Shown: positions 1 through 12,243, numbered from the stretch's first letter. The stretch is 64,000 bases of DNA from Sabellastarte sp. h YS-2021 (GCA_964017235.1 OZ024938.1:45234332-45298331); one strand, 5' to 3'. Made by a program: numbers and translations. The notes: generated from the letters alone by a model not told the origin.

Positions 1-545
1 TTGAGGACGTGAAAGAAGGTAGAGGGCTATCTCAGTAATTTTAGTTGGAGGAGGCGTGGTAGAGTGGGGGTAGAGGTGAGATATAAGTACATACTTATTG
101 GGACCTCCACCACATTTTGCAAGGGTGGAAGAGGTAGAGGTCTATCCCAGTAATTTTAGTTGCAGGAGGCGTGGTAGAGGTGGGGTAGAGGTGAGATATA
201 GTGTATATTTGTTTGGACCTCTACCACATTTTGAGGACGTGGTAGAGGTAGAGGTCAGTCCCATTAATTTTAATTGGGAGACAGTGGTAGAGGGGGGGGG
301 GGGGGGGTAGAGGTGAGATACAGTGTTTATTTGTTTGGACCTCTACCACATTTTGGCAGCATGGTAAAGGTCTATTCCAGTAATTTTAGTTGGAGGAAGT
401 ATGGTACAGGTGTGGTAGAAGTGGAAAGAGGTGAGATATACTATATATTTTTGGGACCTCTACCACATTTTGGGGAGAGGTAGAGGTCGGTCCCATTAAT
501 TTTAATTGAGAGACCGTAGTAGAGGTGTGGTAGAGGTGAGATATA
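1..545 (-). repeat. SatA satellite, left block
   Basis: Four to five tandem copies of a roughly 115-bp monomer rich in GGTAGAGGT, with the conserved segment TTTTAGTTGGAGGAGGCGTG and a GGTGAGATATA segment. The monomer reads in the opposite orientation to the block at 7.8-12.2 kb. A poly-G run near 291-307 interrupts one monomer. Open frames here are by-products of the repeat and I do not consider them genes. The block runs off the left edge. Confidence 0.85.
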
Positions 546-556
546 CTATATTTTTA

Positions 557-735
557 TTGTGTTAATACAACCTATCCAATTGACTATTGCTTTACCTGTC
601 GGCACGACCGGTCCCGCCATTGACAGAAAAATATATTCTACTGGCAGGACCGGTCACAGAGTATGCATTCGCTAGGTGGTGCATCGTACTTACTTCCTGT
701 CTAGACAGTGTGACTTCATAGCATCTTTTTTGTTT
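557..735 (+). repeat. Left inverted terminal repeat of DIRS-D
   Basis: Matches the left (about 49.9-50.1 kb) and inverted right (60178-60390) terminal repeats of DIRS-E; shared blocks include GACCGG, CAGGACCGGTC and CTTCCTGTC.AGACA. A 9-bp stem is visible: GACCGGTCC at 606-614 pairs with GGACCGGTC at 647-655, with CCA/TGG pairing just inside it. Confidence 0.75.
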
Positions 736-836
736 GGCACCTGGAGTGTGCAGAAGTGTTTTCTAGAAAATATTTTAGAAGTTTTTCAACGAATTCACCT
801 TTAATTGAACTTTATTTTATTTCTACATATTTCTGC

Positions 837-2600
837 CATCTTCCTGACGGTTATGTCTAATTACGGCTTTGTTTGATTGCCATTTGAAGGGTGATGACCC
901 TTGTGTTTTAAAGTAAGAGTGAAAGAGAAAGGCCTTCACTGCAGAAAATCCAGCAGCAAACCCACGTCTGGTCCCAGAGGTTTGCTAGATTTGAAGCAAT
1001 GTTACTTAGTATGTCTTTTGCTGTGCCGGTGGAGCTGGTGAAGAAAAGTACTGCAGTGGTGACCAGTGACCATCCCTTTTTGATCCAGGAACCGGTACCA
1101 GCATGATGTCGGTCACCCAGCCTAGTGATGTATTTACCAGTGCCAGTCCTGTTCAGGCCACAGAGGATGTTATGCTACCCAGCCTGTTGATGCTCCCAGT
1201 ATGAGGGTGGAGAGTGCTGTCAACATGACTTCTACCCGGCCTGTTGAGACTGCCGGTACAGAATATTAGCCACCCATCCTGTTGAGGACCCTGATGCGAG
1301 GACAGCCACCCAGCCTGTTGAGGCTACCAGTGCCAGAACTGTTGTGCATGCTCAGCCCACCGGTACTGGTAGTGGAGATGTGAGTGCTGTGGACTGGTCC
1401 CTCACGAGTAAGAGAACTGAGATTGCTGATAATACTGGTGTGTCTGACATGGGAGAAGTACTGTTTGGTGAACTAGAACCAGGAAGTCTTGTCAGACAGG
1501 GACCCACCCAAGGACCAAAAGCTTGACCAGGAGGTGTCTGAAGAAGCTAACTACAAAGAGACAATCAAAGAGGTGCGTTCCTTTATGGGCTGGCACCAGC
1601 ATACAGACTTTGGCAGCTTGTCTTCCACACTGGACAACAACCCCTTTGCTGGTCCCGAGCCCAGCCTACTGGGAAAGTACCCATTAAGTTACCAGCTGAT
1701 GACTGGCTGTGCAGGAAACTAGAAAAGTTAAACCTTACCATTGCTGAGGGGTACCCGTCCAGGAATGCTGAAGCTGCTGGACTGTTGAGAGACCAGTTTG
1801 TGAAGATGCCCAGAATGTCTAGGTGGTACGATATGCACACCAACAAGAAGGACTCCAGCAGATATACAGTGTGTTCCTGGTCACCGGATCCAGCAAAACT
1901 CAACAGTACCTTCAGCATGGTTGAAAGACACAGCTTGCCTTCTGCCCCAGCCGCCTAGTGCATTAACCAAGACACTTTAAGGCATTGGGATAGATCAGCC
2001 AGATAACAGACTTTCATGTGCAATCAGGCTCCTGGGTTTGTTGAGATGCCTCACCAAAGTACAGGACTCCATGGTAGCACAGCTTAAAACCGTACCTCTA
2101 GACAAGGGCAAAGGCAAGGTTTCAGAAAGGACGCAGCAAGCTGTAGACGAGTTGGAGTATTTGGTGACCTTCAACCAGTCCATCACCCAAGCTATGGTAC
2201 GTATGATGCAAGATCTTTCATCAGGAGTCTTCATCAACATGGCCAACCTTACAATTGCTCGCCGTGACAGATATCTGGAGTATCCACGAGCTGGGGTAAA
2301 CAGGACACTCTCACTGCCTTGCATACTTCACCAGTCCACATGCAATCCCTGTTCCCAGACCATTTGCTAGTCAATCAGAAGAGGAGGTTTCACAAAGTGA
2401 GGAAAGATGTTATTCGAGCAACTCACACAGGAAGCCTGGTCGCTATCACCCCTATGCTTCTCCTACCAATCCATCTCATCAACCGGACTGGAAGTCTGGT
2501 GTTCCTGCTTGGATGCAATCAGGGACCGGCAACAGGGCAAGAAAGACGTGGCAAGGCCTCAACCTTCCAACAGAAACCAGCTAAGGGTTCAAAGCAGCCT
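837..2600 (+). pseudogene. DIRS-D gag remnant
   Basis: Remains of the capsid-like gag ORF, in several frames with stops. The best preserved part (2038-2320) reads as a helical segment ending in LTIARRDRYLEY. It aligns with the intact gag of element B (LLSRRDNYLKS) and the gag region of element C (LARRDSFL), so the ARRD/SRRD block identifies it. At about 890-920 a KGDDPCV fragment matches the N-terminal cysteine-rich region of B. Between about 1090 and 1350 the sequence repeats a segment encoding variants of TQPVE, a low-complexity linker. No product is expected. Confidence 0.7.
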
Positions 2601-2899
2601 ACATGACAATCACTGTGTAAAGTGTGTGACCAGACTGACGGACTTTGTATGTGTGTCCGGCAAGGTAGAAAGTTTGAACCCTCCAGCAGTGTTAGTCAAA
2701 AAAAAAGACTTGTCTGTGACCAGCAGGAGAGAGACTGTAAATTTACATGTAAACTCCTGTATTGCCAGATCTATTCCTTTTGGCAAAGGGTATCCACAAA
2801 AGAAAGGAGTAAATCCCAGTTATAGTTATCACTGTCAGAGAATAATGTATGTGAAAGACGTTTCCTGTGTAGATCACTTGAGTTCTGTAAATCTTGTCA

Positions 2900-3985
2900 C
2901 AAATGTCCCAATTGCTGCTCCAGATCTACCTGTAGGGGCCAGATTGCACCAGTTTTGGGAGAAGTGGGCAGCCCTAGGGGCCAGCCCCAAAGTAGTAACA
3001 ATACTCAGCGAAGGCTACACCCCCCTTCTGGTTCTGGCCAAATTTGACCAGGTCACCTATCATAAGCTGCTATGTGAATCCCTACAACAATGTCTACTTG
3101 TTGGAGGCATTGCATCAGCTTCTGAACAAAAATGCAGTAGAACCAGTAGCAACTCAGAAATATCTAGGGTTTTACAACAAACTATTTTTAGTACCCAAAC
3201 CCAACAACCGGTGGAGACCTATCTTGGACTTGAGCAACTTGAACACATTGCTAAACACAGAGTCGTTCAAAATGGAGACACCAGAAACAATAAGAACCTC
3301 TATATAGGGAAGTGAGTTACCTCCATAGATTATAAAGACACATACTTCCACATACCAATTCAAACCCAGTCCAGGAAGTAAATGTATTTTCACGTCCAGG
3401 GTCGGTCCTATCACTTTAAGGCACTACCATTTGGTCTGTCCACAGCACTCATGATGTTCACAGTAGTGGCCAAAGAGGTCAAATTAATGACTTTATAGAA
3501 GGGTATAAGGATCCACCAGTATCTAGATGGTTGGTCAGAGCCAGGTCCCACCATATCTGTCTCCATCATACACAGACCATAGTAACTGTCTGTCGAGAAC
3601 TAGGTTGGCTGGTGAACCCGGAGAAGTCAAAACTGGATCCAAAACAGGTTTTCAACTTCGTAGGTTACCAGTTCGACCTGAAAGAGGGCAAGTTCAGACC
3701 CACCCGGAGCATTGGCAGTCCTGAACAACCAAACTTCAAGCAATACTGTCTGCTCTGGTGTGCCCGGTCCAGCAGTTCATGTTCCTCATAGGACTACTCA
3801 CAGGAACAGAAAAACAAGTCCACCTAGAAGTCCACCTAGGTGGGCTCCATATGAGACCCATACAGTGGCACTTGGTAAACAACTGGAGGGTTCCAGAGTC
3901 ACTAGAAAAGGCGATTCCAACAGACCCAAGGGTCGCCGGGGCATCTTCTCCTTTTCCTGGTACTGCACCTCAAAGAGGCCTCACT
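2900..3985 (+). pseudogene. DIRS-D reverse transcriptase remnant
   Basis: Broken reverse transcriptase. 2935-3010 encodes the conserved RT leader (ARLHQFWEKWAALGA). 3044-3307 encodes the fingers region with LGFYNKLFLVPKPNNRWRPI followed by LDLSN, as in B and C. At 3420-3480 the B motif reads ALPFGLSTAL before a stop, and the catalytic segment near 3510-3530 reads HQYLDG, so the second Asp of the usual Y-x-D-D is lost. ELGWLVNPEKSKLDP is at about 3597-3641. Several frame changes and stops show it is dead. Similarity ends in the connection region just after the HMRPIQW-like segment. Confidence 0.75.
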
Positions 3986-4213
3986 GATGCACTTGACTAT
4001 ATAATTCTGTAGTAGTTCAGGGTACCAAACTGTAGAATATTTTTCCAATTTGACTTACTTAATCTGGTGGTTAGGGTACTTATGTATGAATACTGACATA
4101 CTTAGGGTACTTAGGTTAAGGCAAGCTTGGAACTGGAATGATTATGCGATGGTTAAAAGGTACTTGATGATTAGTGACAATATAAAATTTTGTGGTAGTT
4201 TGGAGTACAGTAC

Positions 4214-5959
4214 TACGGAAGCTCTGAACTGCCAAAGTTTTTTTATTTTACTAACTTGAATATACGAGTTAGTTAACTTGAATATTCAAGTTAATAACTG
4301 GAATATTCGAGTTAGTAACTTGAATGTACAAGTTACTAACTTGAAAATACCAGTTACCTAGCTTGAATATACCAGTTAACTAACTTGTATATACGAGTTA
4401 GCTAACTTGAATATACGAGTTAGCTAACTGGAATATACGAGTTACTAACTGGAATATACAAGTTAGTAACTGGAATATACAAGTTACTAACTTGAAAATA
4501 CCAGTTAACTAACTTGAATATACGAGTTAGCTAACTTGAATATACGAGTTAACTAACTGGAATATACGAGTTAGCTAACTGGAATATACGAGTTAACTAA
4601 CTGGAATATACGAGTTACTAACTGGAATATACCAGTTAGTAACTGGAATATACGAGTTACTAACTTGAATATACAAGTTAACTAACTTAAATGTACGAGT
4701 TAGCTAACTTGAATATACCAGTTAACTAAGTGGAATATACCAGTTAGCTAACTGGAATATACGAGTTAACTAACTCGAATATACGAGTTAGCTAACTGGA
4801 ATATATGAATTAATAACTGGAATAAATGAGTTAGTAACTTGAATATTCAAGTTAGTTAACTGGAATATACCAGTTAGCTAACTGGAATATACCAGTTAAT
4901 AACTGGAATATACGAGTTAGCTAACTGGAATATACAAGTTAATAACTGGAATATATGAGTTAATAACTGGAATATGTGAGTTAGTAACTGGAATATTCCA
5001 GTTAGTTAACTCAAATATACCAGTTAGCTAACTGGAATATATGAATTACCTAACTTGAATATACGAGTTAGCTAACTTGAATATACGAGTTATTAACTTG
5101 AATATACGAGTTAGTAACTGGAATATACCAGTTAGGTAACTGGAAAATACCAGTTAGCTAACTTGAATATACAAGTTAGCTAACTCATATATTCAAGTTA
5201 GCTAACTGGTTTATTCCAGTTACTAAGTCGTATATTCCAGTTATTAACTTGTATATTCCAGTTAGCTAACTCGTATATTCCAGTTATTAACTGGTATATT
5301 CCAGTTAGCTAACTGGTATATTCCAGTTAACTAACTTGAATATTCAAGTTACTAACTCATATATTCCAGTTATTAACTCGCATATTCCAGTTAGCTAACT
5401 CGTATATTCAAGTTAGTTAACTCGTATATTCCAGTTAGCTAACTCGTATATTCCAGTTAGTTAACTGGTATATTCAAGTTAGCTAACTCGTATATTCAAG
5501 TTAGTTAACTTGTATATTCCAGTTATTCACTCATATATTCCAGTTAGTCAGTTAGTAACTCGTATATTCCAGTTAGTTAACTTGTATATTCCAGTTAGCT
5601 AACTCGTATATTCCAGTTAGTTAACTCGTATATTCAAGTTAGCTAACTCGTATATTCAAGTTAGTTAACTGGTATTTTCAAGTTAGTAACTTGTATATTC
5701 CAGTTACTAACTCGTATATTCCAGTTAGTAACTCATATATTCCAGTTAGCTAACTCGTATATTCAAGTTAGCTAACTCGTATATACAAGTTAGTTAACTG
5801 GTATCTTCAAGTTAGGTAACTGGTATTTTCAAGTTAGTAACTTGTACATTCAAGTTACTAACTTGAATATTCCAGTTATTAACTTGAATATTCAAGTTAA
5901 CTAACTCGTATATTCAAGTTAGTAAAATAAAAAAACTTTGGCAGTTCATAGCTTCTGTA
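4214..5959. mobile_element. FB1: foldback element made of near-palindromic 18-mers
   Basis: Terminal inverted repeats of about 45 bp (start TACGGAAGCTCT; the right end is its inverse, ending near AGCTTCTGTA) continue into a T-run/ATTTTACTAACTT block on both sides. Everything between is a tandem array of about 80 units: AACTBG, spacer AATATA, CVAGTT, joined by linkers such as AGCT, AACT or A. From 4256 to about 5180 units read with AATATAC; from about 5185 to 5925 they read with GTATATT, so the element is one large inverted repeat with arms of roughly 970 and 775 bp. It has no coding capacity. FB2 at 38.9-49.3 kb is a second copy with the same opening order of variant units. The target-site duplication is unclear here; TA is possible. 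Confidence 0.85.
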
Positions 5960-6102
5960 CAAAACTCTAGAATATTTTGTCAATTTCACTGATTTTATCT
6001 CATGGATAGGGTACTTTATAATTACCGACATAGCTTAGGGTACTTAGGTTAGGAGTAGGTTGGAATTGTACTAACTTCCTACAATTGCTAGGATACTGTA
6101 GG

Positions 6103-6249
6103 AATAAATACCGATTGTAAGGGCGTTTGTTACAGGATATAAAAAAAATTCCAAATAATGCCAGAGTGCTGTTAGGCACGAGGGCATTATTAAGGAATTT
6201 TTGCCGGGCGTATACCCTGTAACAAACGCCCGAGCATGAGGTATTTATT
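6103..6249. repeat. Hairpin (MITE-like) palindrome
   Basis: Inverted repeat with arms of about 65 bp. AATAAATACC at 6103 is answered by GGTATTTATT at 6240-6249, AGGGCGTTTGTTACAGG by CCTGTAACAAACGCCC, and an AATAATGCC block by GGCATTATT. The loop is about 20 nt. It lies inside non-SatB sequence of about 400 bp (6100-6510) inserted in SatB. No ORF of interest. Confidence 0.8.
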
Positions 6250-7420
6250 ACTATTATAAAGACAGGCCTACAAGGTTCAAGAAATATCCCTTTATTTTTA
6301 TGAGGTGACACAAACAAGGATGCTGCCATATTGTTTTGAATGCATGATCGCTCTTGTAAAAGCAGACAATTTTACTACCAACATACGATTGAGCAATTTG
6401 AAGCATCACTTCTGTTTTTCAGCGAGCGGTTATTGCGTGTTTTACTACCAGCTGATTCTATGAGCACAGACAGGTTTTCATCCACTGCACACTTTTGGTC
6501 TTTATAATTCATGATTAGTGACAGTATATAATTCTGTAGTACTTTAGCGTAGCGAACTCTAGAATATTTTTAAAATTTTGACCAACTTTATGTCATAATT
6601 AGGGTACTTCATCATTACTGACATACCTTAGGGTGCCTAGGTTAGGGATAGGTTGCAATTGCACTGACTTGATGCAATGGTTAGGGTACTGGAGCATTAT
6701 AGTGACAATATATAAATCTGTATTAGTTAAGGGTACCAAGGTCTTCGACACTATTTAAAATTGCTCTGTATTTATCTCATGGTTAGGGTACTCCTTGATT
6801 ACTGACATAGCTTTTGATTACCTAGGTTAGGAGTGTTGGAATTGGATTTACCTTATGCAGTGCTTAGGCTACTACATGATTATTCACGTTGTATAAGTAT
6901 GTTGTATTTTAGGGTATCAATCGCCAGAATGGTTTTCAAATTGAAGTGATTTTATTTCATGGTTAGGGTACTTTATTATTTGTGACAGAGTATAGGCTAC
7001 TCGCTTAAGGACTAGGTCTGAATTGAATCAACTCATGTCATTGATAGGGTACTTCATGACTCCCCACATAGCTTACAGAACCTAGGTTAGGAGTACGTTC
7101 AAATTGGACTGGCTTCATGTAGTACTTACGTAACTTCTTCATAAGTGACAATAACTGACAATGAATCAGTATGAAGTAGTTTAGGTACAGGTCATCATTC
7201 TTAGGGCAGGTCATCAGTACTGACGCTGCTTAGGGTACCAAACCCCTTGATAAAGGATATTGTATAGGGTATTAAGTCCAACAGTATGGTCGTATCCCAC
7301 TGCACCTCATGTTTGGAGGACTTCATAATTAGTGACAAAAATATAATCATGTTTAGTTTCCAAAACATTCCTGTTCGTTTATCAAAATCCCAGCTCCAAT
7401 AACTTGGCATGCAATTCTAA

Positions 7421-7815
7421 TATATATTTCCTTTCAATACTAAGTGCTGCCATTTCTTAAACTATTATTCCTTATTATTGGCAAAGGTAAAGCAATTATT
7501 GATGAAAATTCTTTGGAAATAAAGCCTAATTTCCAGTTGTCCCATTTATCTGGCAAAGTTTCACACTGTGAAAAGGAATTAAGGACAGGGAATGGTGTGA
7601 AGAATATAAGGTGGCCTCAATATCCAATATCTTTTGTGAAATTATTCATAAGGCAAACAGAAAATATTAAAAGGAACATATAATAATGCAAAAATATAAT
7701 ATTAAGTGTTGTGCGCCTTGTCCTATTATGAAGCAAAGCTATATGGGGTACAAGAAAGTAATTTAACACTCCAGTTGAAGATAACTCTTATACCTTTCAC
7801 TGTGCACTCAAATCT
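7421..7815. other. No recognisable feature
   Basis: AT-rich sequence between SatB and SatA. The only open frame (7444-7683, 79 codons) has no recognisable motif and no visible repeat or splice context, so I do not call it a gene. Confidence 0.5.
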
Positions 7816-8285
7816 TTCAAAGATCTACCCACCTCTACCACGCTCCCTCCAACTAAAATCACTGGGATAGACCTCTATCACACCCCCAACATGTGGTACA
7901 GGTCCCATGGCACACCATTACCCACCTCTACCTCACCTCTACCACGCCTCCTCCAGCTAAAATTACTGGTAGGGGTCCCAACAATTTATACTAGATCTCA
8001 CCTGTACCCCACCTGTACCACGCCACCCCCAACCAAGATTACTGGGATAGACCTCTATCTCTACCACATCCCCCAAATGTGGTAGAGGTCCCAAAATATA
8101 TTCTATATCTCACCTCTACCCCACCTCTACCAAGCACTCTAACTAAAATTACCGGGGTACACCTATATATCTACCACACCCCCAAAATGTGGTACAGGTC
8201 CCCAAAATATATACAATAAATGTACTATATCTCTCCTCCAATTGAAATTACTGGGATAGACCTCTACCTCTACCACACCCCAAAT

Positions 8286-8524
8286 TGAATCCCTGAAAAA
8301 GCTCATCAAGAAATTTGCCCATCAGCTAAAGTGATGGATAGGAAAATTGCCCATCATTTTTTCAAAATTTCTTTACAACATATACTTAAACTTTTATTTA
8401 TAAAAATCTGATGTAAGGTAATGATAAGGCCCACTTCATTTTCAGGTTTGTGCATGAATTTTATAAGCTTTATTTATTTATCTATATCAAAGAAGAGTGC
8501 ATAAGTTTCATAAGTTATTTGCGG
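8286..8524. other. Non-satellite insertion in SatA
   Basis: About 240 bp of AT-rich sequence replaces satellite here. It contains an imperfect inverted pair near its start (AAATTTGCCCATC and GATGG....GAAAATTGCCCATC). No coding potential and no clear target duplication; the origin is unknown. Confidence 0.5.
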
Positions 8525-10879
8525 TAGGGGTCCCAAAATATATATACTATATCTCACCTATACCCCACCTCTACCACACCTCCTCAAACTGAAATTACTA
8601 AGATACACCTCTACCTCTACGACGCACCCAAAATGTGGTACAGGTTCCACAAAATATATACTATATCTCACCTCTACCCCATCTGTACCACACCTGTACC
8701 ATGCCTCAGCCAACTAAAATTACTGGGATCAACCTGTACCTCTACCACCCCAAAATATGGTAGAGATCCCAATAAATATATACCATATATCGCCTCTACC
8801 CCGCCTCTCTCACACCTCTACCAGGCCCCCTCCAACTAAAAATACTGGAATGGACCTCTACCTCTACCACAGCCCCAAAAGTGTGGTAGAATCACACAAA
8901 ATAGATACCATATCTCACCTATACCGAACCTCTACCACGCTCCAGCTAACTAAAATGATTGGGGTCGACCCCTTCCTTAACCACACACCCAAATAAATGT
9001 GGTACAGGTCCCAAATATATACAATTTCTCACCTCTACCCCACCTCTACCAAACCTGTACCACACTTCCTCCAACTAAAATTTCTGGGGTAGACCTCTAC
9101 CACATTCCCAAAATGTGGTAGAGGTCCCAAAAATATATATACTATATCTCACCTCTAATCCACCTCTACCACGCATGCTCCAACTAAAATTACTGGGATC
9201 AACCTCCACCACACCCCCAAAATTTGTGGTAGAGGTCCCACAATATATAAACTATATCTCACCTCTACCCCACCTTTACCACACCTCTCTACCACGCCTC
9301 ATCCAACTAAAATTACTGGGATAGACCTCTAATTCTACCATACCCCCAAAGTGTGGTGGAGGTCCCACAAAATATACAGTACATCTCACCTCTACCCCAA
9401 CTCTACCACGCTCCCACCAACTAAAATTACTGGGATCAACCTCTACCTCTACCACACCCCCAATATGTAATAGAGGTCCCAATAAATATATACAATTTCT
9501 CACCTGCTACCCACCTCTACCACGTCTCCCCCAACTAAAATTACTGGGACAAACCTTTACCTCTAACACACCCCCAAAATGTGGTACACGTCCCACAAAA
9601 TAAATTATATATCTGACCTTTACCCCACCTCTACCAGGCTCCCTCCAACTAAAATTACTGGAATCAACCTTTACCACATCCCCAAAAATGTGGTAGACAT
9701 CTCAATAAATATCTCACCTCTACCCCACCTCTACCACGCCTCCTCCAACTAAAATTACTGTGATAGACCTCTAACTCTACCACACCCTCAAAATGTGGTG
9801 CAGGTCCCCACAGCCTCTAAATTAAAATTAATGGGACCAACCTTTACCTCTAAAACACCCCCAAAATGTGGTAAAGGGCCCGAGAAATATATACTTTATC
9901 TGACCTCTACCCCACCTCTACCACGATTCCTCCAATTAAAATTACTTGGATAAACCTCTAACTCTACCTTAACTCTAAAATGTGGTAGGAGTCCCACAAC
10001 ATATGTATCATATCTGACCTCTAACACACCTCTACCACTCTTCCTCCAACTAAAATTATTGCAATAGACCTCCACCTCTGCCATGCCCCCAAAATGTGGT
10101 AGAGGTCCCTGAAATATATACTATATCTCACCTCTATCCCACCTCTACCACGCTTCCTCAAACTACAATTAATGGGGCCATCCTCTACCTCTACCACACC
10201 CCAAAAATGTAGTAGAGGTCCCAAGAAATATGTACTATATATTCACCTCTACCCCACTTCTACCACGCTTCCTCCAACCAAAATTACTGTGATAGACCTC
10301 TACCGTGCCCACGAAATGTGGTACAGGTCCCACAAATATATATACTATATCTCACCTCTACCCTATGTCTACCACAGTCTCTCAATTAAAATTACTGGGA
10401 TTTAACTCTACCTCTACTACACCCTCAAAATGTGGTAGAGGTCCCAACAAATGTATAGTATATCGCACCTCTATCACACCTCTACCCCACCTCTACCACG
10501 CTTCCTCCAATTAAAATTACTGGGATAGACCTCTACCTCTACCAAGCCTCCAAAATGTGGTAGGAGTCCCATAAATATATACTATATCTCACCTCTACCC
10601 CCACCTCTACCATGCTTCCTCCAACTAAAATTACTGCAATAGACCTCCACCTCTGCTACGCCCCCAAAATGTGGTAGAGGTCCCTTAAATATATATCTCA
10701 CCTCTACCACGCTTCCTCAAACTACAGTTAATGGGAACGTCCTCTACCACGCCCCAAAATTGTAGTAGAGGTTCCAAGAAATATATACTATATATTCACC
10801 TCTACCCCACTTCTGCCACGCTTCCTCCAACCAAAATTACTGGGATAGACCTCTACCATGCCCATGAAATATGGTACAG

Positions 10880-11640
10880 TCTAATCTAATCTAATGTGGA
10901 CTTTTATAGCGCTTAATCTCCATCACTGATGGACTCTAAGGCGCATCTAAACATAAAGCAAGGCAGTTATCGTTAATCAAGGGACATAGCCAGGTCGTAC
11001 CAAGGAGACACAGATGTGACGGGAGAGGCTATGGTGGGTAGGCTTTTGCAAACAGGTAAGTTTTAAGCTTCTTTCTGAAGGAGGCAACTGATGTTGCACT
11101 GCGAACATCTTGAGGGAGGTCATTCCAGATCTTAGGAGCATCAAAGGCAAAACTATGGCCAAAATGTTTGGCTGACTTAAAGACTGATGAATGGAAAGGA
11201 GGAACTGTAAGGTATTGACGATCTGGGTGACTATGCCTAGTACTATAGGGACAACTACTAAAAGACAAGAACGGTTCGAAGTAAGAAGGAGAACCACTGT
11301 GCAAAAATTTATACACAAGTGTTGCGGTTTTGAAAATACAACGATACTTAACAGGCAACCAGTGGAGTTTCTGTAGAATGGGTGTAACATGAGCATACTT
11401 TCTATGATTTGTAACAATACGAGCAAGGGTGTTCTGAATACTTTGCAATTTGTGCTGATTGAAACCGGACAAACCTCTGAACAGAGAGTTACAATAGTCC
11501 AGACGACTACTAACCAAGGCATTTGCAGCAAGGACTGCCACTTCAGAAGTGAGATACTTTCTAATTCTACGGAGGTCACGCATCTGTAGAATTAGAAAGT
11601 ATCTCACTTCTGAAGTGGCAGTCCTTGCTGCAAATGCCTT
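10880..11640 (-). mobile_element. 5'-truncated LINE, 3' end of RT ORF, with inverted 5' end
   Basis: On the minus strand this encodes the C-terminal tail of a non-LTR reverse transcriptase: SSRLDYCNSLF, IQNTLARIV, LHWLPV, IWNDLP and SVASFRKKLKTYLF, the ending typical of CR1/Jockey-group LINEs. The 3' tail on that strand is an ATTAG repeat (plus strand TCTAATCTAATCTAAT). It is flanked by the 7-bp duplication GGTACAG at 10873-10879 and 11641-11647. The 5' end is unusual: 11514-11570 is repeated in inverted orientation at 11586-11642 with a 15-nt spacer, a perfect 57-bp hairpin. The endonuclease and most of the RT are absent. Confidence 0.8.
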
Positions 11641-12243
11641 GGTACAGGTCCCACAAATATATATACTATATCTCACTCTACCATACCTCTACCAAGTCTC
11701 TCAATTAAAATTACTGGGATAGAATTCTACCTCTACTACGCCCTCAAAATGTGGTAGAGGTCCCAACAAATGTATAGTATATCACACCTCTATCACACCT
11801 CTACCACGGTCTGTCAATTCAAATTAATGGGATTGACCTCTACGTCTACCATGCCCCCAAAATGTGGTAGAGGTCCCACAAAATATATACTATATCTCAC
11901 CCCACCTCTACCACACCTCTACCATGGCCTGTCAATTAAAATTACTGGGATAGACCTCTACCTTTACCACATCCTGAAAATGTGGTAGAGGTCCCACAAA
12001 ATATATGCCATATCTCACCTCTACCCCACCTCTACCACAGTCTCTCAATTAAAATTAATGGGACCAACCTCTACCACACCCCCAAACTGTGGTAAAGGTA
12101 CTAAGAAATATATACTATTATATATACTATCTCACCTCTACCCCATTTGTACCACGCTTTGTCGAACTAAAATTATTGGGATAGACCTCTATCTCTACCA
12201 CAACCACAAAATTTGATAGAGGTCACTAGTTCTCTGTACAAAA

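Larger units (their letters stand above)
546..3985 (+). mobile_element. DIRS-like retrotransposon D, truncated and decayed
   Basis: A degraded tyrosine-recombinase retrotransposon keeping the 5' half: left terminal repeat (about 557-735), gag remnant and reverse transcriptase remnant. Its terminal repeat and proteins match element E at 49.9-60.4 kb, so D and E belong to one family. RNase H, methyltransferase-like and recombinase regions and the right terminal repeat are missing; the sequence passes into SatB at about 3985. It sits between SatA and SatB, so the boundaries are approximate. Confidence 0.8.
3986..7420 (+). repeat. SatB degenerate satellite, interrupted by FB1
   Basis: Diverged copies of a roughly 180-190-bp unit with landmarks TTAGGGTACTTCATGATTA.TGACA, ACTCTAGAATATTTT and CTTAGG.TAGG. 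Copies occur at 3990-4213 and from 5960; clear unit starts are near 6003, 6597, 6781 and 6961. After about 7200 the copies become weak. Two insertions interrupt it: FB1 (4214-5959) and a segment at about 6100-6510 that contains a hairpin. Confidence 0.75.
7816..12243 (+). repeat. SatA satellite, right block
   Basis: Roughly 30 tandem copies of a 105-125-bp monomer: CACCTCTACCCCACCTCTACC, CTCCAACTAAAATTACTGGG, ACCTCTACC, then CCCCCAAAATGTGGTAGAGG and an A/T stretch ATATATACTATATCTC. Starts of the AAAATTACTGG block fall at about 8143, 8245, 8722, 8837, 8951, 9076, 9187, 9308 and 9423. Each monomer holds short inverted motifs (CCTCTACC/GGTAGAGG, CCACA/TGTGG). The block is inverted relative to 1-545. 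A foreign segment lies at 8286-8524 and a LINE fragment at 10880-11640. Confidence 0.9.

Noticed and set aside
98..483. Open frames of 69-77 codons in SatA (also 7891-12000)
   Set aside because: They recur with each monomer and encode low-complexity variants; they are by-products of a tandem repeat.
4256..5925. CRISPR array (regularly spaced short repeats)
   Set aside because: No unique spacers of constant length, no cas genes, animal exons nearby; the units are contiguous near-palindromes with strand reversal in the middle.
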